This document shows positions 23,140-31,791 of a DNA stretch of 38,764 nucleotides, in pieces. Numbering within the stretch: position 1 is the first letter of the stretch; every line of letters begins with the position of its first letter. A model generated the notes under the pieces. The model searched no databases. It had not been told where the DNA came from and worked only from the letters and a program-made list of their open reading frames with translations. Source of the DNA: DASWED01 sp036394995 (GTDB lineage: Bacteria; Actinomycetota; UBA4738; JACQTL01); assembly GCA_036394995.1 (NCBI GenBank), contig DASWED010000072.1, positions 1 to 38,764 of the forward strand. The letters run 5' to 3'. A program made the position numbers and the translations under genes.

Positions 23140-23328
23140 ATGTCCGAACCGCAGCAACGGGAGCTCGCCCGCAGCGAGCGGGGGGAGATCGACCCGCAGT
23201 CCCGCAAGGTCACCCGGGAGGGCCAACGCGACCCCAAGGTGGCCGGGCGATCGGGCAGTACCCCCCGGGAGAACCGGCCGGGCCACCGCCGGGAGCGGAA
23301 CCAGGACAAGCCCGCGGGCGCGCCATGA
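23140..23328 (+). CDS. Small hydrophilic hypothetical protein
   Basis: 62 residues, almost entirely charged and polar with no hydrophobic core (SEPQQRELARSERGEID, RENRPGHRRERNQDKPAG). It is probably disordered. ATG 23140 has GGAGGGAGG 8 nt upstream, and its stop overlaps the next start as ATGA. These two signs make it a real gene despite its composition. No family is recognised. Confidence 0.6.
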   Translation: MSEPQQRELARSERGEIDPQSRKVTREGQRDPKVAGRSGSTPRENRPGHRRERNQDKPAGAP

Positions 23329-23606
23329 GCGAGATCACCGTGACCCCGACGGGCGAGCTGACGTTCGGCGTGGAGGTGGCCGAGGGCGAGGCCGCCCGGA
23401 CCTCGCACGTGGTCAGGGTCTCCCGTGACCTCCTCGACGACCTCCAGCTGAACGAGGGCGACGCCCAGCGCCTGGTGTGGGAGTCGTTCCAGTTCCTGCT
23501 GGAGCGGGAGAAGCCCACCGAGATCCTCCCCGAGTTCGAGCTCGACGAGATCCAGCGGTACTTCCCGAGCTACCGCCACGAGATCGCGGCCCGGGTCGCC
23601 GCATAG
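23325..23606 (+). CDS. Conserved-looking small protein, unknown function
   Basis: 93 residues with a beta-rich first half (EITVTPTGELTFGVEVAEGEA, HVVRVS) and a helical second half (DLLDDLQLNEGDAQRLVWESFQFLLEREKP, ending ELDEIQRYFPSYRHEIAARV). It resembles small actinobacterial proteins of unknown role; I cannot name the family. It is coupled by ATGA overlap to the preceding small gene, so the two probably work together. Confidence 0.7.
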   Translation: MSEITVTPTGELTFGVEVAEGEAARTSHVVRVSRDLLDDLQLNEGDAQRLVWESFQFLLEREKPTEILPEFELDEIQRYFPSYRHEIAARVAA

Positions 23607-23663
23607 CCCGGGCATCCGCCCGCGTCCTCGCGGAACCCTCGAACGGCCCCGCGCGTACCGTCC

Positions 23664-24069
23664 GTGGGAGGGAGCGGAGGAGGAGGACGCGATGGCTCCG
23701 CACCCCAGGCCACGGACATCGTGTTCTCGAACGGGACCTCGGACGTCTACATCACGAACGCGGACGGCACCGGGCTCCGCAGGCTCACGACGAACCGGGC
23801 GGACGACTTCGATCCCTCGCTCTCCCCCGACGGCTCCATGGTGGCGTTCCGTTCGAAGCGCGACGGGGGGAACGAGGTCTACGCGATGCGCGACGACGGA
23901 TCCGGCCAGCATGACGTCTCGAATGGGGATGTTCGTGTCGTGGTCCCCGGACGGCCGGTACCTGGTGTTCTCGCCCGGCCTCAACGTTCTCCGCCCGGAT
24001 GGCTCGGGGCTGGTCGAGATCCCCTCCCCCGGCGCGGGCGAGCCCGAGTTCGCCGACTGGGGACGGTGA
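23664..24069 (+). pseudogene. Frameshifted TolB-like WD40/PD40 propeller fragment
   Basis: One frame reads DIVFSNGTSDVYITNADGTG then LRRLTT, DDFDPSLSPDGSMVAFRSKR and GNEVYAMRDDGSGQHDVS. The next frame carries on with FVSWSPDGRYLVFSP, VLRPDGSGLVEIP and a stop. Together they form two to three PD40 blades of the TolB type, far short of a complete propeller. The break is near 23925. The well-placed ATG 23692 behind GGAGGAGGAGGACG is in the frame of the last part only, which implies two compensating slips. I call it a broken gene. A palindrome, CCCGTTCGAACGGG, follows at 24077-24090. Confidence 0.65.
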
Positions 24070-24222
24070 TCCGGATCCCGTTCGAACGGGAGGACTAAAA
24101 GGGTCCGGACCTGGGTAGTGCTTGTCCGCCTGGCGTACGGGCTTCGAGGGGGCCAGCCGATCCTTGCCCGCTTCCTCCTCGGCCCGGGGACGCCGGTGCC
24201 CGCCGAACAGGAGGAGGGGGAC

Positions 24223-25704
24223 ATGTCTCGAAGGCCTCGTACCCGGCTGGTCCGCGCGTTCCTGGTCGCCGCGATGGTGGCCGTGGTGGTGCCGGGCGTC
24301 GCCACCGTCCGGGGGGCCGCGCTCGACGACGGCTACACCTGCCCGTCGCAGACGCCGCCGGCGCTGGGGTTCTCCGTGCCGTCCTACATCGACCGGAACC
24401 GCCCCGGCGGCGAGCCGGTCAGCCAGGTGGCCCAGGACGGTTCGATCATCGTGAGCGCGCACGGCGGGACCACCCACCTGTACAAGGACCCCTCCGCGGG
24501 GCCCGGGATCCCGGAGTACGCAGCCGCCTACACGAACCAGGTCCTCAACTGGCGCTCGGCCGACGGCGGGAAGACGTGGAAGTTCACCGGGTTCAGCGGC
24601 CAGGAGGCGGGGCCTCACACCGTGACCTCCACCGGATTCTCCGACCCCGACCTGACCATGGACGCCGCGGGCCGCATCTACAACACCGAGATCGACCTGG
24701 CCAACGACTCCGTGTTCTCGAGCCCCGACGACGGGCAGTCCTGGCCGCGCGGGACCCCGGTCGCGGGCACGGGCGACCGGCCCTGGCTCACCGCGGCCGA
24801 CCCCGACGTGCTGTACCTGTACATCAACTCCACTCCGCTGCACTACCTCCAGAAGTCCACCGACGGGGGCCTGACCTTCTCCGTCGTCACCACCAGCTTC
24901 CCCGCTGAGGGCAAGCTGATCGTGGACCCCAAGAACCCGCACCACGGCCTCATCGGGCCGTACGACAAGGGCGTGACGATCAGCTCGGACGACGGCGCGA
25001 CGTGGAAGACCTACAAGGGCCACCTGGGGATCTCCCAGCAGTTCTTCGGCGACGCCATCGCGGTGGACAAGGCGGGGTGGATCTACGCGGCCGCCGCGGG
25101 CGGCTACGGCGGGTCCAGCGACACCACGCCGAACGGCGCGGTGACGTTCAACTACTTCAACCGGACCACCAAACAGTGGCAGCACACCCCGGTGAGCATC
25201 CCCATCCCTTCCGGCGACGCGCTGTGGCCGTGGGCCGTGGCCGGGGCCAACGGCCGCGCCGCGGTCGTCTGGTACCAGAACTACGCCGGGCACCCCAACG
25301 AGTTCTACATCTACGCCGCCTACACGAGGAACGCGCACGGATCGCTCGTGAAGTGCTCCGACGGGCAGAAGCACCTGGTCCCCCCGCGGTTCCGGGTGGT
25401 GAACGCCTCCGGGCGGCCCATCCACGTGGGGTACATCTGCCTCCAGGGCACGACCTGCAACGCGGAGCCCAACGTGCAGGCAGGCGACCGGCGGCTGGGC
25501 GACTACTTCACGGTGAACTACGACCATCAGGGGGACCTGTTCATCGTGTCGGGGGACACCAGGCTCCCCAGCCCGACGGGCGGCCCCAAGGTCCTGTCGA
25601 ACCCGATCTTCATGAGGCAGACCAAGGGGACGCCGATGCTGTCCGAGCCCATCCCGGACCGGCCGACCCGGCCGCTCTGCCAGCTGCCCGACTGCGTGGA
25701 CTGA
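24223..25704 (+). CDS. Secreted Asp-box (sialidase-like BNR) protein
   Basis: 493 residues with a signal peptide (AFLVAAMVAVVVPGVATVRGA) and four Asp-box turns: SADGGKTWKF, SPDDGQSWPR, STDGGLTFSV and SSDDGATWKT. Strand patterns such as DPDLTMDAAGRIYNTEID and DAIAVDKAGWIYAAAAGG indicate a single six- or seven-blade propeller. Six or more cysteines could form disulfides (CQLPDC at the end, CLQGTTC). The arginine triad of true sialidases is not evident, so a binding or unknown role is likelier. ATG 24223 has AGGAGGGGG 3 nt upstream. Confidence 0.82.
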   Translation: MSRRPRTRLVRAFLVAAMVAVVVPGVATVRGAALDDGYTCPSQTPPALGFSVPSYIDRNRPGGEPVSQVAQDGSIIVSAHGGTTHLYKDPSAGPGIPEYAAAYTNQVLNWRSADGGKTWKFTGFSGQEAGPHTVTSTGFSDPDLTMDAAGRIYNTEIDLANDSVFSSPDDGQSWPRGTPVAGTGDRPWLTAADPDVLYLYINSTPLHYLQKSTDGGLTFSVVTTSFPAEGKLIVDPKNPHHGLIGPYDKGVTISSDDGATWKTYKGHLGISQQFFGDAIAVDKAGWIYAAAAGGYGGSSDTTPNGAVTFNYFNRTTKQWQHTPVSIPIPSGDALWPWAVAGANGRAAVVWYQNYAGHPNEFYIYAAYTRNAHGSLVKCSDGQKHLVPPRFRVVNASGRPIHVGYICLQGTTCNAEPNVQAGDRRLGDYFTVNYDHQGDLFIVSGDTRLPSPTGGPKVLSNPIFMRQTKGTPMLSEPIPDRPTRPLCQLPDCVD

Positions 25705-25820
25705 CCGAGCCGTTCGAGCACGAAGGCGTCGACCGGGTCCTCCCTGCCTCGCACATGCACGGGGCCGAGTGGCCGAACCGCGAGCCCGGGGTCGGCCAGC
25801 AAACCGGGGCCGAATCCGGG

Positions 25821-25845
25821 CGCCGGCGGCCGGGCCCCGGCGTTT
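25821..25845 (+). terminator. Hairpin followed by a short T-run
   Basis: CGCCGG (25821-25826) pairs with CCGGCG (25837-25842) around a GC-rich loop and is followed by TTTGT. It would terminate the preceding secreted-protein gene, ahead of the YihY gene. Confidence 0.4.
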
Positions 25846-25915
25846 GTCCCCGAATTGACGCGGGAACCACTGAGTGAGAGCCCGCGGCCGCTGAGTCGAG
25901 GAAGGGAGTGCGACG

Positions 25916-26953
25916 ATGAGCACGGCGAGCGGTGTTCCCGAGACGTTCCACCTGCGCGGGGACGACGCCCGGACCACCCTGCGGAACACGGGGTGGGGAC
26001 GGCTGATCAAGGACTCGTTCACTCGGTTCCGGACCGGCGACAACTTCACCAATTCCCGGGCGCTCGGCCACGCCCTGGTCCTCACGGCGTTCCCGGCGCT
26101 GATCATGGTCATCGGCATCGCGGCGGCGTTCGACCTGCCGTCCTTCCGGTCGGTGCTGCAGACCACGGTCCAGCGGCTGGCCCCCGGCCCCTCCGGGAGG
26201 CTGTTACAGGAGGCCTTCCGTCAGGGATCCAGCTCGGGCGGATGGGCCGCCTTCTCGTCGGGCCTCATCGGCGTCATGGTCTCCGGGACCTTCGCCATGG
26301 CGGTCGTCGAGCGCGGGGCGAACCGGGCGTACGGCATGGTCCGCGACCGCAAGTTGTGGAAGAAGCTCGCCGTGGGGCTGGCCATGAACCTGTCGGCCGG
26401 CCTCATGCTGGGGCTGGCGTTCGTCGTGCTGGCCGCCGGCGGCGCCCTGGGCGAGGGGCTCTCCGCGGGAGCGGGCTGGAGCGACACGGCGGGCACGGTC
26501 TTCTCGGTCCTGCGGTGGCCCATCGGGATCCTGCTGGCGTTCGGGGCCCTGACGCTCGTCTACAAGGTCTCGCCGAACCGCCGCCAGCCCGGCGGCGGGT
26601 GGCTGCTCACCGGAGCCATCGTGGCCACCGCCCTGTGGTTCGCGCTGACGGCGCTGCTGGCCTGGTACTACAGCGTGAACGACAGCCTGGGGAACACGTA
26701 CGGTCCCCTGGTCGGGGTGATCGCGCTGCTGACCTGGGCCTACGCGACCGGGCTCGCGGTGTTCTTCGGCATCTCGTTCGCCGCGCAATTCGAGGCGGTC
26801 CGGGCCGGCGTCCCTGGACCCAGGACGTATCGCCGCTTCAACGAGGCCGTGGTGGACCCTCGGCTCACCGAGGAGCTCTCCGCGCCGCCGGGCGCCGGGG
26901 TGGTCCCGCTCACCCCGGCCACCCCGGACCTCACGGAGCGCCGGACGGCCTGA
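25916..26953 (+). CDS. YihY/BrkB-family inner membrane protein
   Basis: 345 residues with about six transmembrane segments (around FPALIMVIGIAAAF, AFSSGLIGVMVSGTFAM, SAGLMLGLAFVVLAAGG, PIGILLAFGALTLVY, IVATALWFALTALLAWYY, VIALLTWAYATGLAVFFG). The NFTNSRALGHALVLTAFPALI opening and YGPLVGVIALLTWAY segment are family hallmarks. The molecular role of YihY/BrkB proteins is not settled; transport has been proposed. GGGAG precedes the ATG by 6 nt. The C-terminal 50 residues are a soluble tail. Confidence 0.85.
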   Translation: MSTASGVPETFHLRGDDARTTLRNTGWGRLIKDSFTRFRTGDNFTNSRALGHALVLTAFPALIMVIGIAAAFDLPSFRSVLQTTVQRLAPGPSGRLLQEAFRQGSSSGGWAAFSSGLIGVMVSGTFAMAVVERGANRAYGMVRDRKLWKKLAVGLAMNLSAGLMLGLAFVVLAAGGALGEGLSAGAGWSDTAGTVFSVLRWPIGILLAFGALTLVYKVSPNRRQPGGGWLLTGAIVATALWFALTALLAWYYSVNDSLGNTYGPLVGVIALLTWAYATGLAVFFGISFAAQFEAVRAGVPGPRTYRRFNEAVVDPRLTEELSAPPGAGVVPLTPATPDLTERRTA

Positions 26954-26971
26954 GACCGGGCGGGGCGGAGC

Positions 26972-27280
26972 TCAGGAGGCGACGAGGAACAGGTGCCGGG
27001 AGAGCCCGCGGGCGTTCACCTGTTCGAACAGGGGGAGGAAGCACGGTCGGACCCCGATCAGCGTGAGGCGGCCTCTCCCCCGGAGCTCCGCCGCGAGGAC
27101 CAGGAGCCTGGTCAGGCCCATCGTGTCGAGGCGCGTGACGCCGGTCATGTCGAGCGCGATGTCTCCGCCGATCTCGGCCAGGCGTTCGAAGGTGGGCCCG
27201 GCGATCACGGCATCGGTTCCCGCCAGGGGCCCGACCATCCGCAACCCCACCCCCACGGGGAACGGCAACGTCCTCAGCAT
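26972..27280 (-). CDS. Single STAS-domain protein
   Basis: 102 residues. The STAS core shows IALDMTGVTRLDTMGLTRLLVLAAEL, in which T53 sits where SpoIIAA-type antagonists carry the phosphorylated Ser/Thr, and RLTLIGVRPCFLPLFEQV is the next strand-helix pair. It is therefore a possible regulated anti-sigma-factor antagonist, unlike the STAS gene at 4071. No kinase or sigma factor is next to it. ATG 27280 has AGGAGGGG about 8 nt upstream. Confidence 0.78.
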   Translation of the reverse strand: MLRTLPFPVGVGLRMVGPLAGTDAVIAGPTFERLAEIGGDIALDMTGVTRLDTMGLTRLLVLAAELRGRGRLTLIGVRPCFLPLFEQVNARGLSRHLFLVAS

Positions 27281-27348
27281 CTCCCCGACCCCTCCTGGAC
27301 TCCTGGAGCCTCCCCTACCGGGATCGGTCCCCGCGCCCGGAGTCTTGA

Positions 27349-28128
27349 TCAGACCTTCGGCTCGTTCCCGGGTGGGTCGAAGACGCCGGTCGGCTCCAAC
27401 GGGCCCTGGTCCGGACGGGGAACCTGCTCGGGGCGCTCCCGAGCCCGCTCGGCCCTCCGGTCCCGGACGAGCTGCACGATCACCGCCGTCCACAGCGCGA
27501 TCGCTCCACCCACGAGGACCCCTCCCAACACATCGGACAGCCAGTGGGCCCCGAGGTACACCCGGCTGGCCGCCATCACCAGCGACACCGCGATCGCGCC
27601 GAGCTCCCACCGCAACCGCCCCGGCGCCGCCGGCGCGAGCACGAGGACCAGCGACACCACCGTCGCCGCCGTGGCCACCGCGTGGCCCGACGGATACGAC
27701 GATCCGGTCGTGTGGATCCCATGGAGGAGCAGCGGGACCGAGGGCCGGGGCCGGTCGTAGAGGCCCTTCATCACGCTGGAGGCCACCTGGGATCCGATCC
27801 ATGCACCGACGAGCGCGCCGAACAGCCACCACCGCCGGCGCATGGCCAGCCACAGGGCCGCCGCCACCCGGAGCGGGACCAGCACGATCCCGCTCCCCAG
27901 CAGGTTCAGGACCCGCCCGATCCCCGACAGGACGGAGTCCCGGTGGTCCACCAGGAACCGGGTCACGGCGTCGTCCACCGGCTGGACGGCGGACCGGGCG
28001 GCCGCCACCAGCACCGAGACCACGACGGCGCCGGCAGTGAGGCAGACAGCGATGGCCACCGCCAGCCGTTCGTTCCGCAGGAGCACGTGGGGAGGCGTCT
28101 CCGGGGACCCCGGCGTCGTGTCCGTCAC
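27349..28128 (-). CDS. PAP2-family membrane phosphatase
   Basis: About 259 residues with five or six membrane segments and the complete three-part PAP2 signature: KGLYDRPRP (KX6RP), SSYPSGHA (PSGH) and SRVYLGAHWLSD (SRX5HX3D). Such enzymes dephosphorylate lipid phosphates such as phosphatidic acid or undecaprenyl pyrophosphate on the outer face of the membrane. A charged tail of about 45 residues follows the last span. I prefer GTG 28128 (VTDTTPG); a TTG at 28161 is in frame. Confidence 0.88.
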   Translation of the reverse strand: MTDTTPGSPETPPHVLLRNERLAVAIAVCLTAGAVVVSVLVAAARSAVQPVDDAVTRFLVDHRDSVLSGIGRVLNLLGSGIVLVPLRVAAALWLAMRRRWWLFGALVGAWIGSQVASSVMKGLYDRPRPSVPLLLHGIHTTGSSYPSGHAVATAATVVSLVLVLAPAAPGRLRWELGAIAVSLVMAASRVYLGAHWLSDVLGGVLVGGAIALWTAVIVQLVRDRRAERARERPEQVPRPDQGPLEPTGVFDPPGNEPKV

Positions 28129-28176
28129 CTGCCCAGGATTCCCCGGGGGGCCCCGGCGCAAGCGGACGGCCCGGCG

Positions 28177-29412
28177 TCAGCCCCCGGCCGAGGTCGACGG
28201 GACCGCCCGGGCGGCCGTGTCGGCCTGGTCGGCGGCGGCCGCGGCCGGGAGGTCCACGAGCACGTCGAGCCCTCCGTCCCCGGAGGCCGTCGCCGCGACC
28301 GAGCCCCCGTGCGCCTTGGCCACGGCGCGCACGATCGCCAGCCCCAGGCCCACCCCTCGCCCCGAGCGGATCCGGTCCGGGCCCAGGCGGCGGAACGGCT
28401 CGAACAGCGATTCCACGTCCCCGGCGGAGATGACCTCGCCGCTGTTGCGGACCCGGAGGACCACCCGTGGCCCCTCCGCCGAGATCGAGACCTCCACCCA
28501 CCCGCCGGCCCGGTTGTACCGGACGGCGTTCTCCAGGAGGTTCTCGACGAGGCGTTCGAGAAGCACCTCGTCGCCGCGGAGCGTCGCGCGCTCCAGGGAG
28601 GCCGTCAGGCGGACGCCCCGCCGCGACCCCTCGCGCCGGGCCGCCTCCACCATCCGCTCCCCCACCTCGCCGAGGTCCACGACGTGATCCGTCATCGCGC
28701 TCTCGCTCCGGGCCAGGGTGAGCAGGCTCTCGATCAGGCGCTCGCTCCGGTCGCTGGCCTCCCGGACCACCTCGGCCATGGCCGCGTAGTCGTCCGGGGT
28801 GACCTCGGGGCTCGACAGCGTGACGTCGAGCTCGGCCTTGATGATCGACAGGGGCGTCCGCAGCTCGTGGGACGCGTTCGCCACGAACCGGCGCTGCCCG
28901 TCGAAGGCAGCGTCGAGGCGCTCCAGCATCTCGTCGAACGTGTCCGCGAGCTCCTTGAGCTCGTCCTTCGGTCCCTGGAGGTCGATCCGTTCGTGGAGGG
29001 TCTTCTCCGAGAGCCGGCGGGCCGTGGCCGTGATCTGCTGGAGGGGCCGGAGCACCCGGGCCGCTAGCACCCAGCCCAGACCCAGGGAGACCACCGCCAT
29101 CGCGGCGAACGCCGTGGCCGACTGGACCACGAGGTTGTGGAGGGCCTCCCGGCGGAGGTCGGCCGCGGCCTCGTTCAGCAGATGCTCGAGGCGCCGGGTC
29201 GCCGACAGCGGGGGCGCCTGGAACGAGAACAGGGACCTCCCCAGCCGGAGCTCGATGCGCTGGCGGAGGACCGCCGGGCGGACCGTGATGCTCCGGCGGA
29301 CCAGGAACCAGTTCACGATCAGCAGGACGGCGCCGAGCGCCAGGAACAGCCCCCCGTACAGCAGCGTCAGCCGGAGCCGGATCGTCGGCCGGAACACCCC
29401 GCGGAGCCTCAC
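28177..29412 (-). CDS. Two-component sensor histidine kinase
   Basis: 411 residues. Two membrane segments (about 12-37 and 98-118) flank a short extracytoplasmic loop. A HAMP linker follows (LAARVLRPLQQITATARRLSE), then the H-box with H182 in FVANASHELRTPLSI, the N-box VENLLENAVRYN and the G2 box GRGVGLGLAIV. The C-terminus is an Ala-rich tail. The GTG start overlaps the stop of the response-regulator gene as GTGA, so the two are co-translated and form a cognate pair. The small sensor loop gives no hint of the stimulus. Confidence 0.93.
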   Translation of the reverse strand: MRLRGVFRPTIRLRLTLLYGGLFLALGAVLLIVNWFLVRRSITVRPAVLRQRIELRLGRSLFSFQAPPLSATRRLEHLLNEAAADLRREALHNLVVQSATAFAAMAVVSLGLGWVLAARVLRPLQQITATARRLSEKTLHERIDLQGPKDELKELADTFDEMLERLDAAFDGQRRFVANASHELRTPLSIIKAELDVTLSSPEVTPDDYAAMAEVVREASDRSERLIESLLTLARSESAMTDHVVDLGEVGERMVEAARREGSRRGVRLTASLERATLRGDEVLLERLVENLLENAVRYNRAGGWVEVSISAEGPRVVLRVRNSGEVISAGDVESLFEPFRRLGPDRIRSGRGVGLGLAIVRAVAKAHGGSVAATASGDGGLDVLVDLPAAAAADQADTAARAVPSTSAGG

Positions 29413-30062
29413 ATCCGGTACCCCACGCCGATGACGGTCTCGATGAGGGGCGGCTCCCCCAGCTTCCGGCGCAGGTTCATCACGGTGACCCGGACCGTGT
29501 TCGTGAAGGGGTCGGTGTTCTCGTCCCATGCGTGTTCCAGCAGGGCTTCCGGGCTGACCACGGCGCCCTCCGCCTCCAGGAGCATCTGCAGGATCTCGAA
29601 CTCCTTCCGGGCCAGCGGCACTACCCTCCCCGCCCGGGTGACCAGCCGGGCCGCGGGATCCAGGGTCACGTCGCTCATGGTGAGGACGGGGGGCCTGGCG
29701 GCGGCGGGTCGCCGGGCCACCGCCCGGATCCTCGCCACCAGCTCGGCGAACGCGAACGGCTTGGTCAGGTAGTCGTCGGCCCCGATGGACAGGCCCTGCA
29801 CGCGGTCCCGGATCTCCCCCGAGGCTGTGAGCATGATGATCCCGGGAGGGCTGGGCACGCCCACCGCCGCCCGGCACACGTCGTCGCCGTGGATCATGGG
29901 GAGATCGCGGTCCAGGACCACGATGTCGTACGGCGTGACCTCGAGCCGCTCCAGGGCGCCCGGGCCGTCGGCGGCCACGTCGACCGCCATCCCCTCCCGC
30001 CGTAGCCCCCGGGCGATCGCGTTCGCCAGGAGGTCCTCGTCTTCGACCACCAGGACGCGCAC
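29409..30062 (-). CDS. OmpR/PhoB-family response regulator
   Basis: 217 residues. The receiver domain has the acidic pocket VVEDED, phospho-acceptor D51 (VVLDRDLP), T in MLTASG and K in YLTKPFAF. The C-terminal winged helix includes PLARKEFEILQMLLE, ENTDPFTNTVRVTVMNLRRKL and the closing IETVIGVGYRM. It is the first gene of the pair with the kinase at 28177 and diverges from a lipoprotein gene that may be a target. OmpR-type regulators bind direct heptamer repeats, so this protein is an alternative candidate for the CGTGTGA repeats at 8871 and 36442. Confidence 0.95.
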   Translation of the reverse strand: MRVLVVEDEDLLANAIARGLRREGMAVDVAADGPGALERLEVTPYDIVVLDRDLPMIHGDDVCRAAVGVPSPPGIIMLTASGEIRDRVQGLSIGADDYLTKPFAFAELVARIRAVARRPAAARPPVLTMSDVTLDPAARLVTRAGRVVPLARKEFEILQMLLEAEGAVVSPEALLEHAWDENTDPFTNTVRVTVMNLRRKLGEPPLIETVIGVGYRM

Positions 30063-30204
30063 GGCCCCCTCTTTCGGCTTCCCCCAACGAGCGCCCCCGA
30101 CGGACCTTCGGCCCGGGAGCTTACGGAGACTTTATCCTCCGGACGCTTGGATTGGAGGGGGCGGCGCTGTCGGCCCGTTGAAATCCGACCACGAGGAGGG
30201 GCCC

Positions 30205-30645
30205 ATGGTCGTCAGGTCGATCCGTCTGCTCGTCGCGCTCTCGATCGCACTGTCCCTGTTCTCCGCCTGCGGGGGCGGCGATAACAAGGAGACCGAAGGG
30301 GGCGGGACGCTCGCCTGCGACGGCGCTGCCCTGAACGCCGACGACATCAAGCTCCCCGCGGACTTCCCGATCCCCGGCGAGGCCGTGCTGACCGACTCCA
30401 CCGCGGCCGGTCCCAGCCAGGTCGTGGAGGGCTACTACGAGGCAAATCTCGAGTCCGCCTACAACGAGTGGAAGGAAGCCCTCGACGGCGCCGGCTACAC
30501 GGTCCTGTTCGACGAGATCGAGGACAAGGACTCGGAGATCTCCTACCAGTCCGCGGATGGGAGCTCCACGGGCCAGATCGCGCTTCGATCCGAGTGCCAG
30601 GACGCGGACAAGACGTTCGTCCACATCACGAACCGACCCGCGTAG
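30205..30645 (+). CDS. Secreted lipoprotein, unknown function
   Basis: 146 residues. The signal sequence SIRLLVALSIALSLFSAC ends in a clean lipobox (LFSAC), and a Gly/Asp-rich spacer follows. The mature domain (LPADFPIPGEAVLTDSTAAGPSQVVEGYYEANLESAYNEWKEAL) resembles small periplasmic-type alpha/beta lipoproteins; two further cysteines (C38, C131) may form a disulfide. GAGGAGGGG lies 4 nt upstream of the ATG. It is transcribed divergently from the two-component pair, which is a common place for a target or accessory sensor. Confidence 0.75.
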   Translation: MVVRSIRLLVALSIALSLFSACGGGDNKETEGGGTLACDGAALNADDIKLPADFPIPGEAVLTDSTAAGPSQVVEGYYEANLESAYNEWKEALDGAGYTVLFDEIEDKDSEISYQSADGSSTGQIALRSECQDADKTFVHITNRPA

Positions 30646-30707
30646 TCCCCACTCGAGCACCGGCGGCCGGATCCCCGCGGGACCTGGCCGCCGGGTCTCC
30701 CCCCCGG

Positions 30708-31655
30708 TCACCTTCGTCGCTGGATGGCCCGCCGGAGCGAGCGCTGGGCCCGGGCCTCCTCCTCGAGCCCCAGTCGGGCCACCTCCTCGTTGCTGACGGG
30801 CCCGTGCGCGGGGTACAGGGCCCGTCGCTTGTGCTGCAGCCACAGGAACAGGTCGCCCTCGGGGGCGTTCGGGAACAGCTCGCGGATCCCGGAGCTCCGG
30901 ATGGCCTCGATGACCGGCAGGTACAGCCAGTCGTACCAGTCGCCGGCGATCTCGGCGTCGTCCACGGCGGCTCCCCGCTCCCTCATCAGGAAGTACCCGT
31001 GCACCCTGACCTGTTCGAGCAGCTCGAGGTATCCGTGGGGGCGGCTCAGCTCGATGCGGGCCTCGGGACGGGCCCGGTCCAGGCCGCTCTCCTCCATGAA
31101 CGTCCAAGTCAGCTCCGTGTGGATGATCCGGCCGATGTCGGCGTCCGGCGGGAGCGGGAACCTGGTCTCGAGGCGGGTGATCTCCGCGTCGATGAATTCC
31201 ACGCCGGACTGGCGGGCCACCGCCACCCGGTGGTGCCCGTCCACCAGGAAGTAGGAGCCCGCCACCTCGTACACCACCACCGGAGGGAAGTCGCCCCCGG
31301 GGTATGCGGCCTCCACCCGCTCCCACCGGTCCTGCATCTCGGGCCGCAGCGGCAGGAAGTCCCGGTCGAAATCCCGGTTCCGGTCCACGGTCCCCACGAT
31401 GCGGTCCACGGGGATCGGCTGGATCCCGACGTAGTGCTGGGCGAACTGCCGGAGGCGCCGGGTCACCTCCTCGAGCGGCAGCAGCTCCTCCTCGTCGTCG
31501 TCCCGCAGCGGCCGGGTCAGCCGCTGCTGCGCCCGCCTGCGCCTGGCGCGCGGGAACGTGGGCCGGTCGACCCCCGGGCCGAACCCACTCACCAGATGCC
31601 CCAGCGGATCGACGCGCTCGACGCCGTCCTCGCCGGATCCCTCGTCCCGGGGCAT
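30708..31655 (-). CDS. ParB/Srx-fold domain protein
   Basis: 315 residues. The central segment PPVVVYEVAGSYFLVDGHHRVAVARQSG has the G-H-H/R-R signature of ParB N-terminal-like (Srx-fold) domains, which bind or hydrolyse nucleotides. The following region (EITRLETRFPLPPDADIG) is common in stand-alone members of unknown role. The N-terminal 70 residues are basic, then acidic. It lacks the HTH domain of true ParB, so chromosome partitioning is unlikely. No partner gene is apparent. Confidence 0.72.
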   Translation of the reverse strand: MPRDEGSGEDGVERVDPLGHLVSGFGPGVDRPTFPRARRRRAQQRLTRPLRDDDEEELLPLEEVTRRLRQFAQHYVGIQPIPVDRIVGTVDRNRDFDRDFLPLRPEMQDRWERVEAAYPGGDFPPVVVYEVAGSYFLVDGHHRVAVARQSGVEFIDAEITRLETRFPLPPDADIGRIIHTELTWTFMEESGLDRARPEARIELSRPHGYLELLEQVRVHGYFLMRERGAAVDDAEIAGDWYDWLYLPVIEAIRSSGIRELFPNAPEGDLFLWLQHKRRALYPAHGPVSNEEVARLGLEEEARAQRSLRRAIQRRR

Positions 31656-31791
31656 GATCCGGCCAGCGTACCCCCGTTCGGGGCGGTCATCCCCCGGACG
31701 GGGGAGGCACGGAGATCACCACGGCGGCCGACTGTCGGGCCGTCCCCGACTGGCCTAGGTTGTGGCACCGGCCGACCGGGGAGGCGTGCAG

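Noticed and set aside
30708..31655. Chromosome-partitioning ParB
   Set aside because: Only the Srx/ParB-like nucleotide-binding segment is recognisable. There is no HTH, no parA neighbour and no parS-like site nearby.
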